A program made the position numbers and the translations under genes. This document shows positions 24,760 to 36,313 of a stretch of 64,000 bases of DNA, piece by piece. The notes beneath the pieces were generated by a model that saw only the letters and a program-made list of their open reading frames with translations, searched no databases and was not told where the DNA came from. The first letter of the stretch is position 1. Each line of letters starts with the position of its first letter. The DNA is from Elusimicrobiales bacterium (GTDB lineage Bacteria > Elusimicrobiota > Elusimicrobia > Elusimicrobiales > UBA9959): the NCBI GenBank assembly GCA_028688015.1, contig JAQTZB010000011.1:1-64000 (forward strand), written 5' to 3'.

Positions 24760-25419
24760 TCAATCGGAGTGCATCTCCGTAGAGGGATCGGCCGCGGGCG
24801 CGACTGCGGGCGCGGCGGCCGCCGGCTCTTTAGCCGGCGCGGGCCTGGGCTCTGGGGCCGGGCATTCGCACTCCTTGTAGAGCCAGAGTTCGTAGAGCGG
24901 CACGGTCGTCTCGAACATCACGCAGAACCCGAGCAGCATGCCGGAGAACATCATCAGCACCGCCATCTGCGGGGCGATATACTTGATGGCCCAGAAAGCG
25001 CCCACGGCTATCAGGACCGCCACGAAGGAATCCACCAGCACGAATTTTTTGAGCCACTCGGGCAGCGTCACCGTGAACAGGAAGGGCAGGCCCAGGCAGA
25101 ACACCATCACGCCCATGGCTATGAAGTGGGTATGGCTGGTAGAGGTCATGGTGGGCAGGTCCATGCCGGGGTAGGCGGCCGGATCCTCCGCGGAACCGCG
25201 GTAATGCCTGACTATGTTCTGATAGGCGCTCCCGCCGAACTCGTAGGTGATCTCCCCGCCGGGGGTGTAAGACTCCCGCAGGATGCCCATGGAGGTATTG
25301 ATGTTCAGTATAGCCATCAGGTAGCCGCAGGTCATGACGATCAGGAACATCGTGATGAACCACTTGACCGGGGCCGGCAACTCGCCGAGTTTCACTTTCT
25401 TAAGGATGTCCTTGCTCAT
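24760..25419 (-). CDS. Inner-membrane protein of unknown function in the flavin locus
   Basis: 219 residues with about four or five membrane segments (near residues 20-40, 98-118, 126-145, 150-172). A large loop after the first segment holds GGEITYEFGGSAYQNIVRHYRG. The motif SHTHFIAMGVMVF at the start of segment two places two histidines near the membrane face, where they could bind haem or a metal; this is inference. The C-terminus has a CEC and a proline/alanine tail. No family is recognised. It sits 17 bp after the Gx/T gene and before the porin. Confidence 0.72.
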   Translation of the reverse strand: MSKDILKKVKLGELPAPVKWFITMFLIVMTCGYLMAILNINTSMGILRESYTPGGEITYEFGGSAYQNIVRHYRGSAEDPAAYPGMDLPTMTSTSHTHFIAMGVMVFCLGLPFLFTVTLPEWLKKFVLVDSFVAVLIAVGAFWAIKYIAPQMAVLMMFSGMLLGFCVMFETTVPLYELWLYKECECPAPEPRPAPAKEPAAAAPAVAPAADPSTEMHSD

Positions 25420-25436
25420 TTCTTTCTCCTTGCAGC

Positions 25437-26642
25437 TCAGGCGGCTGCGGTTTCCGAGTTAACTTCCTCTCCGGGCACGCACATACCGGCTATCACGCCG
25501 GCGGCAAGTCCTACCGACCAGCGCAGGGGCGCGCCGCGCCAGCCCCCGCGCGCCATGGCGGCGGAGGCGGAGGCGCGCGCCCGGGCGGTAAAGGCCGGGA
25601 GCTCGCCCCAGGCCAGGCCTATCACCGCTCCCGTCCGCTCGGCGGGAAAGCCGAGGCGGCCGAACGGCCGGCAGAGCCGGCCGATGGCGGCCGCGAGCTC
25701 ACCCGGCGAGGCATAGACGTTAAGCAGGAAGCCGGTCCAGCCCATCACCAGGATACGCGCCGCGAAAACATAGCCGGAGAGCAGACCGTCCGGGGCAAAG
25801 ACGAAAGGCCCGGCCCGGAACAACTCTCCGCCGGAAGGGGTAAAGAACAGCGGAAAAAAGAAGGAGACCGCGGCCAGCCAGGACAGGCCCCGCAATCTGC
25901 GCAGCAGAGAGGCGTATTCCGCGGCCGGCAGGCGCGTGGCGGCCATCACAGCCAGCAAGCCGGCGGCCAGGGCCGGGAAGGCCAGCGGGTGCCGCAGAAA
26001 GACGGCCGCCAGCAGCGCGGCGCAAGCCAAAACCAATTTCAGTTCCGCGGGAACCGCCGCGGCGTACTGGCGGCGCGGCGCGGGGGCGGCCGTTCCCGTC
26101 ATGCCCGGCAGGGCGCGGGTAAAAGCGCTTTGCCGGCGCAGCACCTCGGCCGCCACCAGCGCGGTCAGCCAGCCGGTGGCCAGGCCGCTCATCGCCATCC
26201 AGGGCGCGAAGTAAAAAATGCTAGAGTGGCGGATCAGCAGCAGGTAGGCCAGGCCCAATTGGGAAGCGTTATGGGCCACGGCCCCCGCCACGCTAACCCC
26301 GACGATGCTGAAGCCCCAACGGGGAAAGCGGGAAGAGACGGACAGCAGCGCCCACATGACCGCGGTGCTCGCCGCGGCGCTGAAGAAGCTCAGCAGGAAG
26401 CCCGGGGTCAGGAAAGAGCCCAGCACCAGAGAGGCCACCACGGTGCGCAGCAGGGCGACTTCGAGCGCGGCAGCGAAGCCCAGCTCAGCCAGCGTGACCA
26501 GCGTCACTATATTGGCCAGGCCCAGGCGCACGCCGGGCACGGGATGCGGGATAAAGGATTCTGCCACCTGCAGCACGCAGGCGGTGGCCACCAGGGCCGC
26601 TGCGCGGCGGGCGCCGGCGGGCTCAGCGGACGACGGCGTCAT
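25437..26642 (-). CDS. Fusion of Gx-transporter domain and an energy-coupling T-component-like domain
   Basis: 401 residues. Residues 10-175 match the Gx transporter/heptaprenyl diphosphate synthase component I family: PGVRLGLANIVTLVTLAELG, GFLLSFFSAAASTAVMW and AHNASQLGLAYLL. Residues 205-375 look like a CbiQ/EcfT-type T component, with a YASPGELAAAIGRLCRPFGRLGFP segment resembling the coupling region. The two are usually separate genes. The Gx family often travels with NusG-II, ApbE and FMN-binding genes, as here. GGGGAGGA before the ATG and a 20-bp overlap with the NusG-II gene support the start. The substrate is unknown; a flavin or quinone-related compound is a reasonable guess. Confidence 0.78.
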   Translation of the reverse strand: MTPSSAEPAGARRAAALVATACVLQVAESFIPHPVPGVRLGLANIVTLVTLAELGFAAALEVALLRTVVASLVLGSFLTPGFLLSFFSAAASTAVMWALLSVSSRFPRWGFSIVGVSVAGAVAHNASQLGLAYLLLIRHSSIFYFAPWMAMSGLATGWLTALVAAEVLRRQSAFTRALPGMTGTAAPAPRRQYAAAVPAELKLVLACAALLAAVFLRHPLAFPALAAGLLAVMAATRLPAAEYASLLRRLRGLSWLAAVSFFFPLFFTPSGGELFRAGPFVFAPDGLLSGYVFAARILVMGWTGFLLNVYASPGELAAAIGRLCRPFGRLGFPAERTGAVIGLAWGELPAFTARARASASAAMARGGWRGAPLRWSVGLAAGVIAGMCVPGEEVNSETAAA

Positions 26643-27021
26643 ATTCAGCGTCCTCCCCGGCCACTTCTATCAGGAATTTGTTGGGCAGACAGACGATGGT
26701 TTCCCCTGTCTTGCGGGCCCAGCCATGGTGCAGGCAGGTCTTTGCCGGACAATTGGTGTCCGAGATGTGAACCCCCCTCCCAGGCACCACCTCGACCGTC
26801 AGGGGGCCGGTCGCCAGCGCATAGGTGCGCCGGGCGGGCCGGTCCAGGGGCAGCTCGGCCAGGGCTTCGCCAGCGAGCAGCAGCCGCGCCGCCGCCGGGG
26901 CCGCGCCACCGGCGCCCGAGGGCGCCGCCAGCCAGAGCAGCGAAGCGGCCAGCACGGCACAGCACAGGAGGTAATCCTGGGGCCTGGCCGTAAGCAAAGT
27001 TTCCGGGTAGCTGTTTTTCAT
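26623..27021 (-). CDS. NusG domain II-containing membrane-anchored protein
   Basis: 132 residues: one N-terminal membrane segment (about 15-35), then a NusG-II domain with its hallmark VHISDTNCPAKTCLHHGW and ETIVCLPNKFLIEV, including the CPxxxC pair. These proteins are found beside Gx transporters, ApbE and FMN-binding proteins in extracytoplasmic electron-transfer loci. First gene of the operon. Its promoter region carries two copies of an inverted repeat that I assign to the adjacent Rrf2 regulator. No ribosome site is clear before the ATG. Confidence 0.88.
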   Translation of the reverse strand: MKNSYPETLLTARPQDYLLCCAVLAASLLWLAAPSGAGGAAPAAARLLLAGEALAELPLDRPARRTYALATGPLTVEVVPGRGVHISDTNCPAKTCLHHGWARKTGETIVCLPNKFLIEVAGEDAEYDAVVR

Positions 27022-27034
27022 CGCGCAAGCTGAT

Positions 27035-27103
27035 TATCGGATAGTTATTGTCCAATATTGAAGCGTGAATTGTCAAGAATTATTGGATTCTTTTTGTCCG
27101 ATA
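27035..27103 (-). promoter_or_regulatory. Promoter of the flavin locus with two Rrf2-type operators
   Basis: Two copies of the same inverted repeat, TATYGGA-N9-TCCRATA, lie at 27035-27057 and 27081-27103, with centres 46 bp apart. On the minus strand a consensus -35 TTGACA lies between them (27076-27071). An 18-bp spacer leads to a GACAAT -10 candidate that overlaps the first operator. A protein bound to the downstream site would block the polymerase. The half-site TCCGAT recurs in the -35 of the Rrf2 gene. Confidence 0.72.
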
Positions 27104-27111
27104 TGAAGGGT

Positions 27112-27137
27112 AAAAAAGGGCCCCGCGAGGGGCCCCT
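27112..27137 (-). terminator. Intrinsic terminator of the Rrf2 gene
   Basis: On the minus strand GGGGCCCCTCGCGGGGCCC is followed by TTTTTTA. It lies 15 bp past the Rrf2 stop and separates that gene from the flavin operon promoter. Confidence 0.92.
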
Positions 27138-27151
27138 GCCGCGGGAGCGGC

Positions 27152-27547
27152 CTACAGCTGGGAGAGCTTCCTGGACTCCAGGATCATCTTGATGATCTTG
27201 CCGAGGTCCTGCCAGACTATGTGGATCTTGCAGGATTTCAGGAACGTGCAGGGCTCCTTGGTCTTGGAGCAGACCACCTTCATCACGGTCTCGCAGCCGC
27301 AGACGGCCTGCATGATGTTATAGACGCTGATGCGGTCCGGCTCTTTGGCGAGCCTGAAGCCGCCGCTCTTCCCCTTGCTGGACTTCACCAGGCCGCCCTT
27401 GATCATCTTCTGCAGGATCTTGGACAGGAAAGCCTGCGGAATCCTGGTGCCTTTAGCTACGTCGCCCAGCGCGGAAACCACGTCCCGGTGGTCCTTCAGG
27501 TAGACCATGCAGCGCACCGCGTAATCCGTTTCAAGGGTAATTTGCAT
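27152..27547 (-). CDS. Rrf2 family transcription regulator
   Basis: 131 residues from the ATG at 27547. The opening MQITLETDYAVRCMVYL and the winged helix with IPQAFLSKILQKMIKGGLVKSSKGKSGGF are classical Rrf2. The C-terminal region holds the three-cysteine set C-G-C...C...C expected for an iron-sulfur cluster (VCGCE, VVCSK, EPCTFLKSC), more cysteines than the usual three. It likely senses redox state, iron or nitric oxide. A -10 lies only 7 bp upstream of the ATG and no ribosome site exists, so the mRNA is probably leaderless. It is the likely regulator of the divergent-facing operators at 27035-27103. Confidence 0.92.
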   Translation of the reverse strand: MQITLETDYAVRCMVYLKDHRDVVSALGDVAKGTRIPQAFLSKILQKMIKGGLVKSSKGKSGGFRLAKEPDRISVYNIMQAVCGCETVMKVVCSKTKEPCTFLKSCKIHIVWQDLGKIIKMILESRKLSQL

Positions 27548-27554
27548 ATATACA

Positions 27555-27583
27555 ATTATACCTTTATGCCGCAAATCGGACAA
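27555..27583 (-). promoter_or_regulatory. Sigma-70 promoter of the Rrf2 gene
   Basis: On the minus strand TTGTCC (27583-27578), 17 bp, TATAAT (27560-27555). The -35 overlaps TCCGAT, the right half of the operator found twice upstream of the flavin operon, so the regulator may bind here too. Transcription would begin at about the A of the ATG. Confidence 0.75.
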
Positions 27584-27584
27584 C

Positions 27585-29027
27585 TTAAGCCTGATTTCGC
27601 TCGGCGCGGGCGCGGATCTCCAGCGCCTGCCCCCTGAACATCCAGGCGTGCACGGGGTACAGGGAGTACCAGTAGAGGCTGCCGAACAGGCCGTGCGGCT
27701 CGAAGTAGGCGGTCAGGCGCAGCGTAGAGCCGCCGCGGCGCGGCACGGCCTCGAACTGCAGCCAGCCTTTCCCGGGCAGGCGCATCTCGGCTCGCAGCAG
27801 CAGCAGGCGGTCCTCTATGACCCGCTCCACCCGCCAGGAGTCCAGCGCCTCGCCCTGGTGCACCGTGTCCGGGTGCCTGCGGCCCCGGCGCATGCCGATC
27901 CCCCCTACCAGCCGGTCCTGCAGGGCCTTCAGGTACCAGAGCCACTGTCCGTAGAACCAGCCCCGCTCCCCCCCGACCCCGGAAAAGACGCGGTAGACCG
28001 CCCCCGGGGGGGCGTCGATGTCCAGCACGTGGGCGTGGCTGATCATTCCCTCGCGGTCCTCGAAAGTATAGGGCCTGGCGTAGGACGGCGTGTAGGCCGC
28101 GGTCCAGGAGGTTTCCACGGCGTTCTCGCTCAGGCGGACCAGGGCGTACTTTACCGCGGTAGCGTAGTCGAGGGGCTTTATCTCCGGAAAGAGGCGCAGC
28201 GCCTCGGAATTGTCGCAGGTAACCTCGCACCGCAGGCTCTCCATCAGCGGCAGAGCAAAGACCTTGGGCACCGGGGTGATGAGCCCCACCATAGAGCTGC
28301 AGAAACCGAGGTTCCAGCGGTGCAGGTCGATAAAAAAGCGCTTCAGGCCGCGGATGTCGGCGTAGATCCGCAGCAGGTCCCTGTAGCGGTGGGCGGTGGA
28401 ACCGCCTATCTCTATCACGCGGCCGGCCGTATCCGGCTTGTCGAGGCAGTTTAGCAGGTAGGAGAGGGCGTCCCGCACGGCCAGAGGCTGCGAGCGGGTC
28501 TCCAGGCAGCGGCAGGTGGGGATCACCGGCAGGCGCTCCACCATGTAGCGGATCATCTCGAAAGAGACGCTGCCGGAGCCGACTATGATGGCCGCGCGGA
28601 ACTCGGTGACCGGGACGCCGGTAGAGCGCAGGATCTCCCCCACTTTATGGCGGGAGGCGAGGTGATGGGAAAGCGCCACCTTGTCGCTGCCCAGGCCGCC
28701 CAGGTAAATTATGCGCCCGCAGCCGGCGGCCGCCGCGGCCGCAGCGAAATTGGCGGCGGCGGCGGCCTCCAGGGCCTCGAAGCCGGGCACGTCGGACATT
28801 GAGTGGACCAGGTAATAGGCCGCGGAGGTCCCGGCCAGGGCCTCTTTAAGGCCCTCGTTCTTGCAAACGTCGCCGCGGACAATTTCCACGCTGCCGGCCC
28901 AGGGCCTGCCTTCCAGCCGCTCCGGGTGGCGCGCCAGGCAGCGCACGGCATAGCCCCTGGCCAGCAGCCGCGGTATCAGCCGCCCGCCGATATACCCAGT
29001 AGGTCCGGTGACGAGAATGGTCTTCAT
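27585..29027 (-). CDS. SDR-family NAD(P)-binding protein with C-terminal DUF2867
   Basis: 480 residues. The N-terminal Rossmann fold has TGPTGYIGGRL (residues 7-17), an atypical short-chain dehydrogenase pattern, with no YxxxK catalytic pair evident where the NmrA-like or NDUFA9-like branch also lacks it. From about residue 330 comes a SRPBCC-like DUF2867 domain (SHAHVLDIDAPPGAVYRVFSGVGG...GWFYGQWLWYLKALQDRLVGG). Proteins of this layout are common and uncharacterised; a role in quinone or lipid metabolism is often guessed. The gene starts directly after the AAA gene stop, so the two are probably one operon. Confidence 0.86.
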   Translation of the reverse strand: MKTILVTGPTGYIGGRLIPRLLARGYAVRCLARHPERLEGRPWAGSVEIVRGDVCKNEGLKEALAGTSAAYYLVHSMSDVPGFEALEAAAAANFAAAAAAAGCGRIIYLGGLGSDKVALSHHLASRHKVGEILRSTGVPVTEFRAAIIVGSGSVSFEMIRYMVERLPVIPTCRCLETRSQPLAVRDALSYLLNCLDKPDTAGRVIEIGGSTAHRYRDLLRIYADIRGLKRFFIDLHRWNLGFCSSMVGLITPVPKVFALPLMESLRCEVTCDNSEALRLFPEIKPLDYATAVKYALVRLSENAVETSWTAAYTPSYARPYTFEDREGMISHAHVLDIDAPPGAVYRVFSGVGGERGWFYGQWLWYLKALQDRLVGGIGMRRGRRHPDTVHQGEALDSWRVERVIEDRLLLLRAEMRLPGKGWLQFEAVPRRGGSTLRLTAYFEPHGLFGSLYWYSLYPVHAWMFRGQALEIRARAERNQA

Positions 29028-30506
<1,479 letters not shown>

Positions 30507-30528
30507 TTAAGAGGCGGAACGGGGAAAC

Positions 30529-30603
30529 TGGTGCGCCCGGCAGGAATCGAACCTGCACTTAGAGCTTCGGAGGCTCCCGTGATATCCATTTCACTACGGG
30601 CGC
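30529..30603 (-). tRNA. tRNA-Arg (anticodon CCG)
   Basis: A complete cloverleaf can be folded: acceptor GCGCCCG / CGGGCGC, D stem GUGA / UCAC, anticodon stem GGAGC / GCUCU with loop CUCCGAA, T stem GCAGG / CCUGC with loop UUCGAUU, and an encoded CCA end at 30531-30529. The anticodon CCG reads the arginine codon CGG. A TATAAT lies about 25 bp upstream (30634-30629). Confidence 0.93.
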
Positions 30604-30647
30604 CAGAATTCCCTGCTGACTACGCTATATTATAACCAAATACCGCT

Positions 30648-33293
<2,646 letters not shown>

Positions 33294-33437
33294 GGGAATA
33301 AAAAGGTCCTTTGCGGCTTGTAATATTCATTAATTATACAATTTTGCCCCCCTCCCAAGCCCCCAAAACAGCGCGGCCGCTTTTAAGGTTGAAACAGGCC
33401 GGGGAATTGTGGTATTTGTATAACAGTTGAGGGGACC

Positions 33438-34466
33438 ATGAGAAAGACCGTCTTGTTCATTTGCGCGCTGGCGCTGCTGGCCGGGGGCTGCTCCCGCCGC
33501 GGCAGCACCGCGACCTTCGCGCAGAAGGCCTTCATCCTCAACGTCTCGGCGCAGTTCCGCGCCTACGGCGTTAAAACGCCCGGCGCCAAGGAGCTGGCCG
33601 ACGAGATCTTCGCCGAGTGGGAGCGCATAGCCGGCGAGTTCAGCTACAGCGACGCCTACAGCCTCACCTCGGTGATCAACAAGCGGGCGGCCAAAGAGTG
33701 GGTGCCGGTCACCGATGAGTATCTGTACCTGCTGCAGCTGGCCCTGGATTACTCCAAGCTCACGGACGGGTCCTTCGACATCACCTTCGCGCCGCTGTGG
33801 CCGCTGTGGAAGGAGGCCGGCTCGCGCAAGAAGCTGCCGCCGCAGGCGGAGATACACAAGGCCCTGCGCGAGATAGGCTCCAAGTACATAGAGTTGGACG
33901 CCGAAAAAAAGATGGTGCGGTTCACCCGCCCGGTGCAGATCAACCTGGGCGGCCTGCTGCGCGGCTACTGTTTCGAGCGCGCCTACAAGATCCTGAAAGC
34001 GCGGGCGCCGGCTTACCCGGTGCAGCTGCGGCTGGGCGGCAACATGATGGTCTACGGCAAGCGCAGCTGGAAGTACCGCGTACCGGACCCCTTCAACAAG
34101 GGCGAGCTGCTGGGGATGTTCGCCTTCGAGGACGGCATGGTGATGGCCTCCTCCGGCCGGGACAGCTTCGTGGAGATAGAGGGCAAGCTGTACTCGCACA
34201 TCCTCGACATCCGCACCGGCTACCCGATAAAGGATTTCTCGGCCCTCTGCGCCTACTTCCCCGGCATAGAGGACGGGAATTTCATGGCCTCGGCCGCGCT
34301 GGCCGTGATGGGCCGCGAAAAAGCCTTCAAACTGCTGGGCGGCGTGAAGGGCTCGGCCGCCGTCTGGGTGGACGAGGCGGGCAAAAAGCACCTGTTCGTC
34401 AACGAAGCCAGCGGGGCGAAATGGGAACCCCCGCCGGGCCTGCTGGACCGCGTGCCCATCAGGTAG
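33438..34466 (+). CDS. ApbE-like lipoprotein with altered active-site motifs
   Basis: 342 residues. A lipoprotein signal ends in the lipobox LAGGC (C18). The body follows the ApbE fold, but key motifs differ from a working FMN transferase such as the one at 22469-23479: GSFDITFAPLWPLW in place of GAFDPT, NLGGLLRGY in place of DLGGIAKGY, and NFMASAALAVMG in place of DALSTALFVMG. Loss of the Asp and Thr that hold magnesium suggests changed or lost activity. It may have kept FAD binding. GAGGGGACC precedes the ATG, and a terminator follows directly. No FMN-binding protein is adjacent. Confidence 0.85.
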   Translation: MRKTVLFICALALLAGGCSRRGSTATFAQKAFILNVSAQFRAYGVKTPGAKELADEIFAEWERIAGEFSYSDAYSLTSVINKRAAKEWVPVTDEYLYLLQLALDYSKLTDGSFDITFAPLWPLWKEAGSRKKLPPQAEIHKALREIGSKYIELDAEKKMVRFTRPVQINLGGLLRGYCFERAYKILKARAPAYPVQLRLGGNMMVYGKRSWKYRVPDPFNKGELLGMFAFEDGMVMASSGRDSFVEIEGKLYSHILDIRTGYPIKDFSALCAYFPGIEDGNFMASAALAVMGREKAFKLLGGVKGSAAVWVDEAGKKHLFVNEASGAKWEPPPGLLDRVPIR

Positions 34467-34477
34467 CGGTTCCCGAC

Positions 34478-34517
34478 AAAAAAAGAACCGGCGGGCTCTC
34501 CCTCCGGTTCTTTTTTT
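34478..34517. terminator. Bidirectional intrinsic terminator between the ApbE-like gene and pit
   Basis: A 14-bp stem, AAAAAAAGAACCGG (34478-34491) with CCGGTTCTTTTTTT (34504-34517). It gives a T-run in both directions, so it ends both convergent genes. Confidence 0.95.
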
Positions 34518-34526
34518 CAGACCGCG

Positions 34527-35525
34527 CTAGAAGAAGTTTACCGCCAGCCAGTAGGAACCGGCGGAGATGGCGGCCGCGGCCGGGATCGTGATGATCCACG
34601 CCCAGACTATACTGCCGGCCACGCCCCACTTCACGGCCTTTATGTTCTTTATCATACCCACGCCGACTATGGAGCCGGTGATGGTATGCGTAGTGCTGAT
34701 CGGCACGCCCATCACGGACGCCCCGAACAGCATGATCGAGGCGCCGAACTCGGCGCAGAAGCCGTCCACCGGGCGCAGCTTGGAGAGCTTGTCGCCCATG
34801 GTCTTCACTATGCGCCAGCCGCCGGACATGGTGCCGATGGCGATGGCGGCCTGGCAGGACAGGACCACCCAGGTGGGCACGTGGAACTCACCGTGCAGGT
34901 AGCCGGCGCTGAACAGCAGGCCGGTTATGATGCCCATGGTCTTCTGCGCGTCGTTGCCTCCGTGCCCCAGGCTGTAGGCCGCGGCCGACAGCAGCTGCCC
35001 CTTGCGGAAGATATGGTCAACCTTTGCCGGGGTAGACTTGGCGAACAGGTTATAGACTATGACCGCCAGCGTCAGGCCCAGCAGCAGGCCCGCCACCGGG
35101 GAAATGATGATGAAAGCCAGCGTCTTCAGGATGCCGCTCATCACCAGCGCCGTGGGCCCGGCTTTAACCAGCGCCGAACCTATCAGCCCCCCCACAAGGG
35201 CGTGGGAGGAGCTCGACGGGATGCCGTAGTACCAGGTAATGAGGTTCCACGCCGAGGCGCCTATCAGCGCGCCGAAGATCACGTAGCTGTCAACCTGTCC
35301 AAGCTCCACGATGCCCTTGCCGATGGTCCCGGCCACGTGCAGGCCGAAGAACAGGAAGGCGATGAAGTTGAAGAAGGCCGCCCAGATGACCGCGTACTTT
35401 GGCGACAGCACGCGGGTGGCCACGATGGTGGCGATGGAGTTGGCGGCATCGTGGAAGCCATTCAGGAAGTCGAAGAACAGCGCCAGGCCTACCAGAAAGA
35501 CTATCCAGATCAGCATGCTATCCAT
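34527..35525 (-). CDS. pit: PiT family inorganic phosphate transporter
   Basis: 332 residues with about ten membrane segments. The PiT signature GFHDAANSIATIVATRVLSP is near residues 23-42, and its second copy is the HGGNDAQKTMGIIT segment near residue 186. PiT proteins import metal-phosphate with protons or sodium. The gene overlaps the DUF47 gene upstream by 8 bp, a common pairing in which the DUF47 protein modulates the transporter. Both are driven by a promoter with phosphate-type repeats at 36177-36230, so this low-affinity type transporter seems to be part of the starvation response here. Confidence 0.95.
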   Translation of the reverse strand: MDSMLIWIVFLVGLALFFDFLNGFHDAANSIATIVATRVLSPKYAVIWAAFFNFIAFLFFGLHVAGTIGKGIVELGQVDSYVIFGALIGASAWNLITWYYGIPSSSSHALVGGLIGSALVKAGPTALVMSGILKTLAFIIISPVAGLLLGLTLAVIVYNLFAKSTPAKVDHIFRKGQLLSAAAYSLGHGGNDAQKTMGIITGLLFSAGYLHGEFHVPTWVVLSCQAAIAIGTMSGGWRIVKTMGDKLSKLRPVDGFCAEFGASIMLFGASVMGVPISTTHTITGSIVGVGMIKNIKAVKWGVAGSIVWAWIITIPAAAAISAGSYWLAVNFF

Positions 35526-36144
35526 GTTTCACCATGATGGCCTCGATGACCTTGGCCACGTGCTCGCACTTGTCCAGCGTGCCTTCGGCCACCTCGTAGA
35601 TCTCCTTCCACTTGATGACCATGATAGGGTCCTTCTCGTTCTCGAAGAGTTGGCTGATGGCTTTTTCCCTGACGGCGTCGCCCAGGTTCTCCAGCCGGTT
35701 TATCTCTATGCAGTAGTCCAGCACGCGGCGCTGCCGCTTGGTGTCGGGCATGAATTTAACAGCGCTCGCCAGGGCGTCGGCGGCCTGGTCTATCAGGTCT
35801 ATGAACTGCGAGAAGTGCTCGTCGGCGGGGCTCAGCTTGTAGAGCTTGACGCGGCCGGCCATGGCGTTGAGCATGTCCAGCACGTCGTCGAGCTGGTTGG
35901 CCAGCGCGTAGATATCCTCGCGGTCTATCGGGGTGATGAAGGTCTTATTGAGCATGTCCGTGATCTCGTGGGCCAGCGTATCTCCCTCGTGCTCCAGGTC
36001 ATGGATCTTCTTCACTTCGGCTTCGTCCAGCACGCCGTCTTTAACGGCGCTTTTAAAGAACGCGGCGGCCTTCTTAAGGTTCTCGGCCTGCTGGCTGAGG
36101 AAGTCGAAGAACTTCTCTTCTTTCGGCATAAAATTTAATCCCAT
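35518..36144 (-). CDS. DUF47 PhoU-like accessory protein of the Pit transporter
   Basis: 208 residues from the ATG at 36144, which has AAAGGAG upstream; the open frame extends further but without conservation. The fold is all helical with two PhoU-like halves; HDLEHEGDTLAHEITDMLN and ENLGDAVREKAISQL carry the acidic metal-binding pattern of this family. In other bacteria the protein controls the neighbouring Pit transporter. First gene of the Pit operon. Confidence 0.93.
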   Translation of the reverse strand: MGLNFMPKEEKFFDFLSQQAENLKKAAAFFKSAVKDGVLDEAEVKKIHDLEHEGDTLAHEITDMLNKTFITPIDREDIYALANQLDDVLDMLNAMAGRVKLYKLSPADEHFSQFIDLIDQAADALASAVKFMPDTKRQRRVLDYCIEINRLENLGDAVREKAISQLFENEKDPIMVIKWKEIYEVAEGTLDKCEHVAKVIEAIMVKHG

Positions 36145-36176
36145 CTTGTTTCTCCTTTTAACTTGTCCTTGGGTAT

Positions 36177-36230
36177 AGTGTAGGAAAAGCCGGTCAAGGC
36201 CGTTTAAAGCCCGTGTAAATTCCGTGTAAA
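36177..36230 (-). promoter_or_regulatory. Phosphate-regulon promoter of the DUF47-pit operon
   Basis: Read on the minus strand: TTTACAC, TTTACAC, TTTAAAC, TTGACCG, each starting 11 bp after the last. Nine bases after TTGACC comes the -10 TACACT (36182-36177). There is no separate -35; the last repeat takes its place, as in PhoB-activated promoters. The same 54-bp layout is found at 39667-39720 and 44061-44114. Confidence 0.85.
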
Positions 36231-36233
36231 GCC

Positions 36234-36313
36234 AGGGGACGTTCTTAACTATTGGATTATTTATCAACAATCCACATCTGGGCCAATTAGTCCAATAGTT
36301 GAGAACGTCCCCT
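36234..36313. repeat. Palindromic repeat, copy B (AGGGGACG family)
   Basis: 80 bp. The arms match in 19 of the first 20 bases (AGGGGACGTTCTTAACTATT against the complement of the far end), and the match continues weakly inward. One end touches the phoU stop codon; the other is 3 bp from the phosphate box. Both ends end in AGGGGACG. Confidence 0.9.

Noticed and set aside
24720-24765. Terminator between the membrane protein and the porin genes
   Set aside because: A short GC stem exists, but on the minus strand it is followed by A's, not T's, so it should not stop transcription.
36145-36270. N-terminal extension of the DUF47 protein
   Set aside because: It runs through the -10 and phosphate repeats; the ATG at 36144 has AAAGGAG and matches the usual family start.
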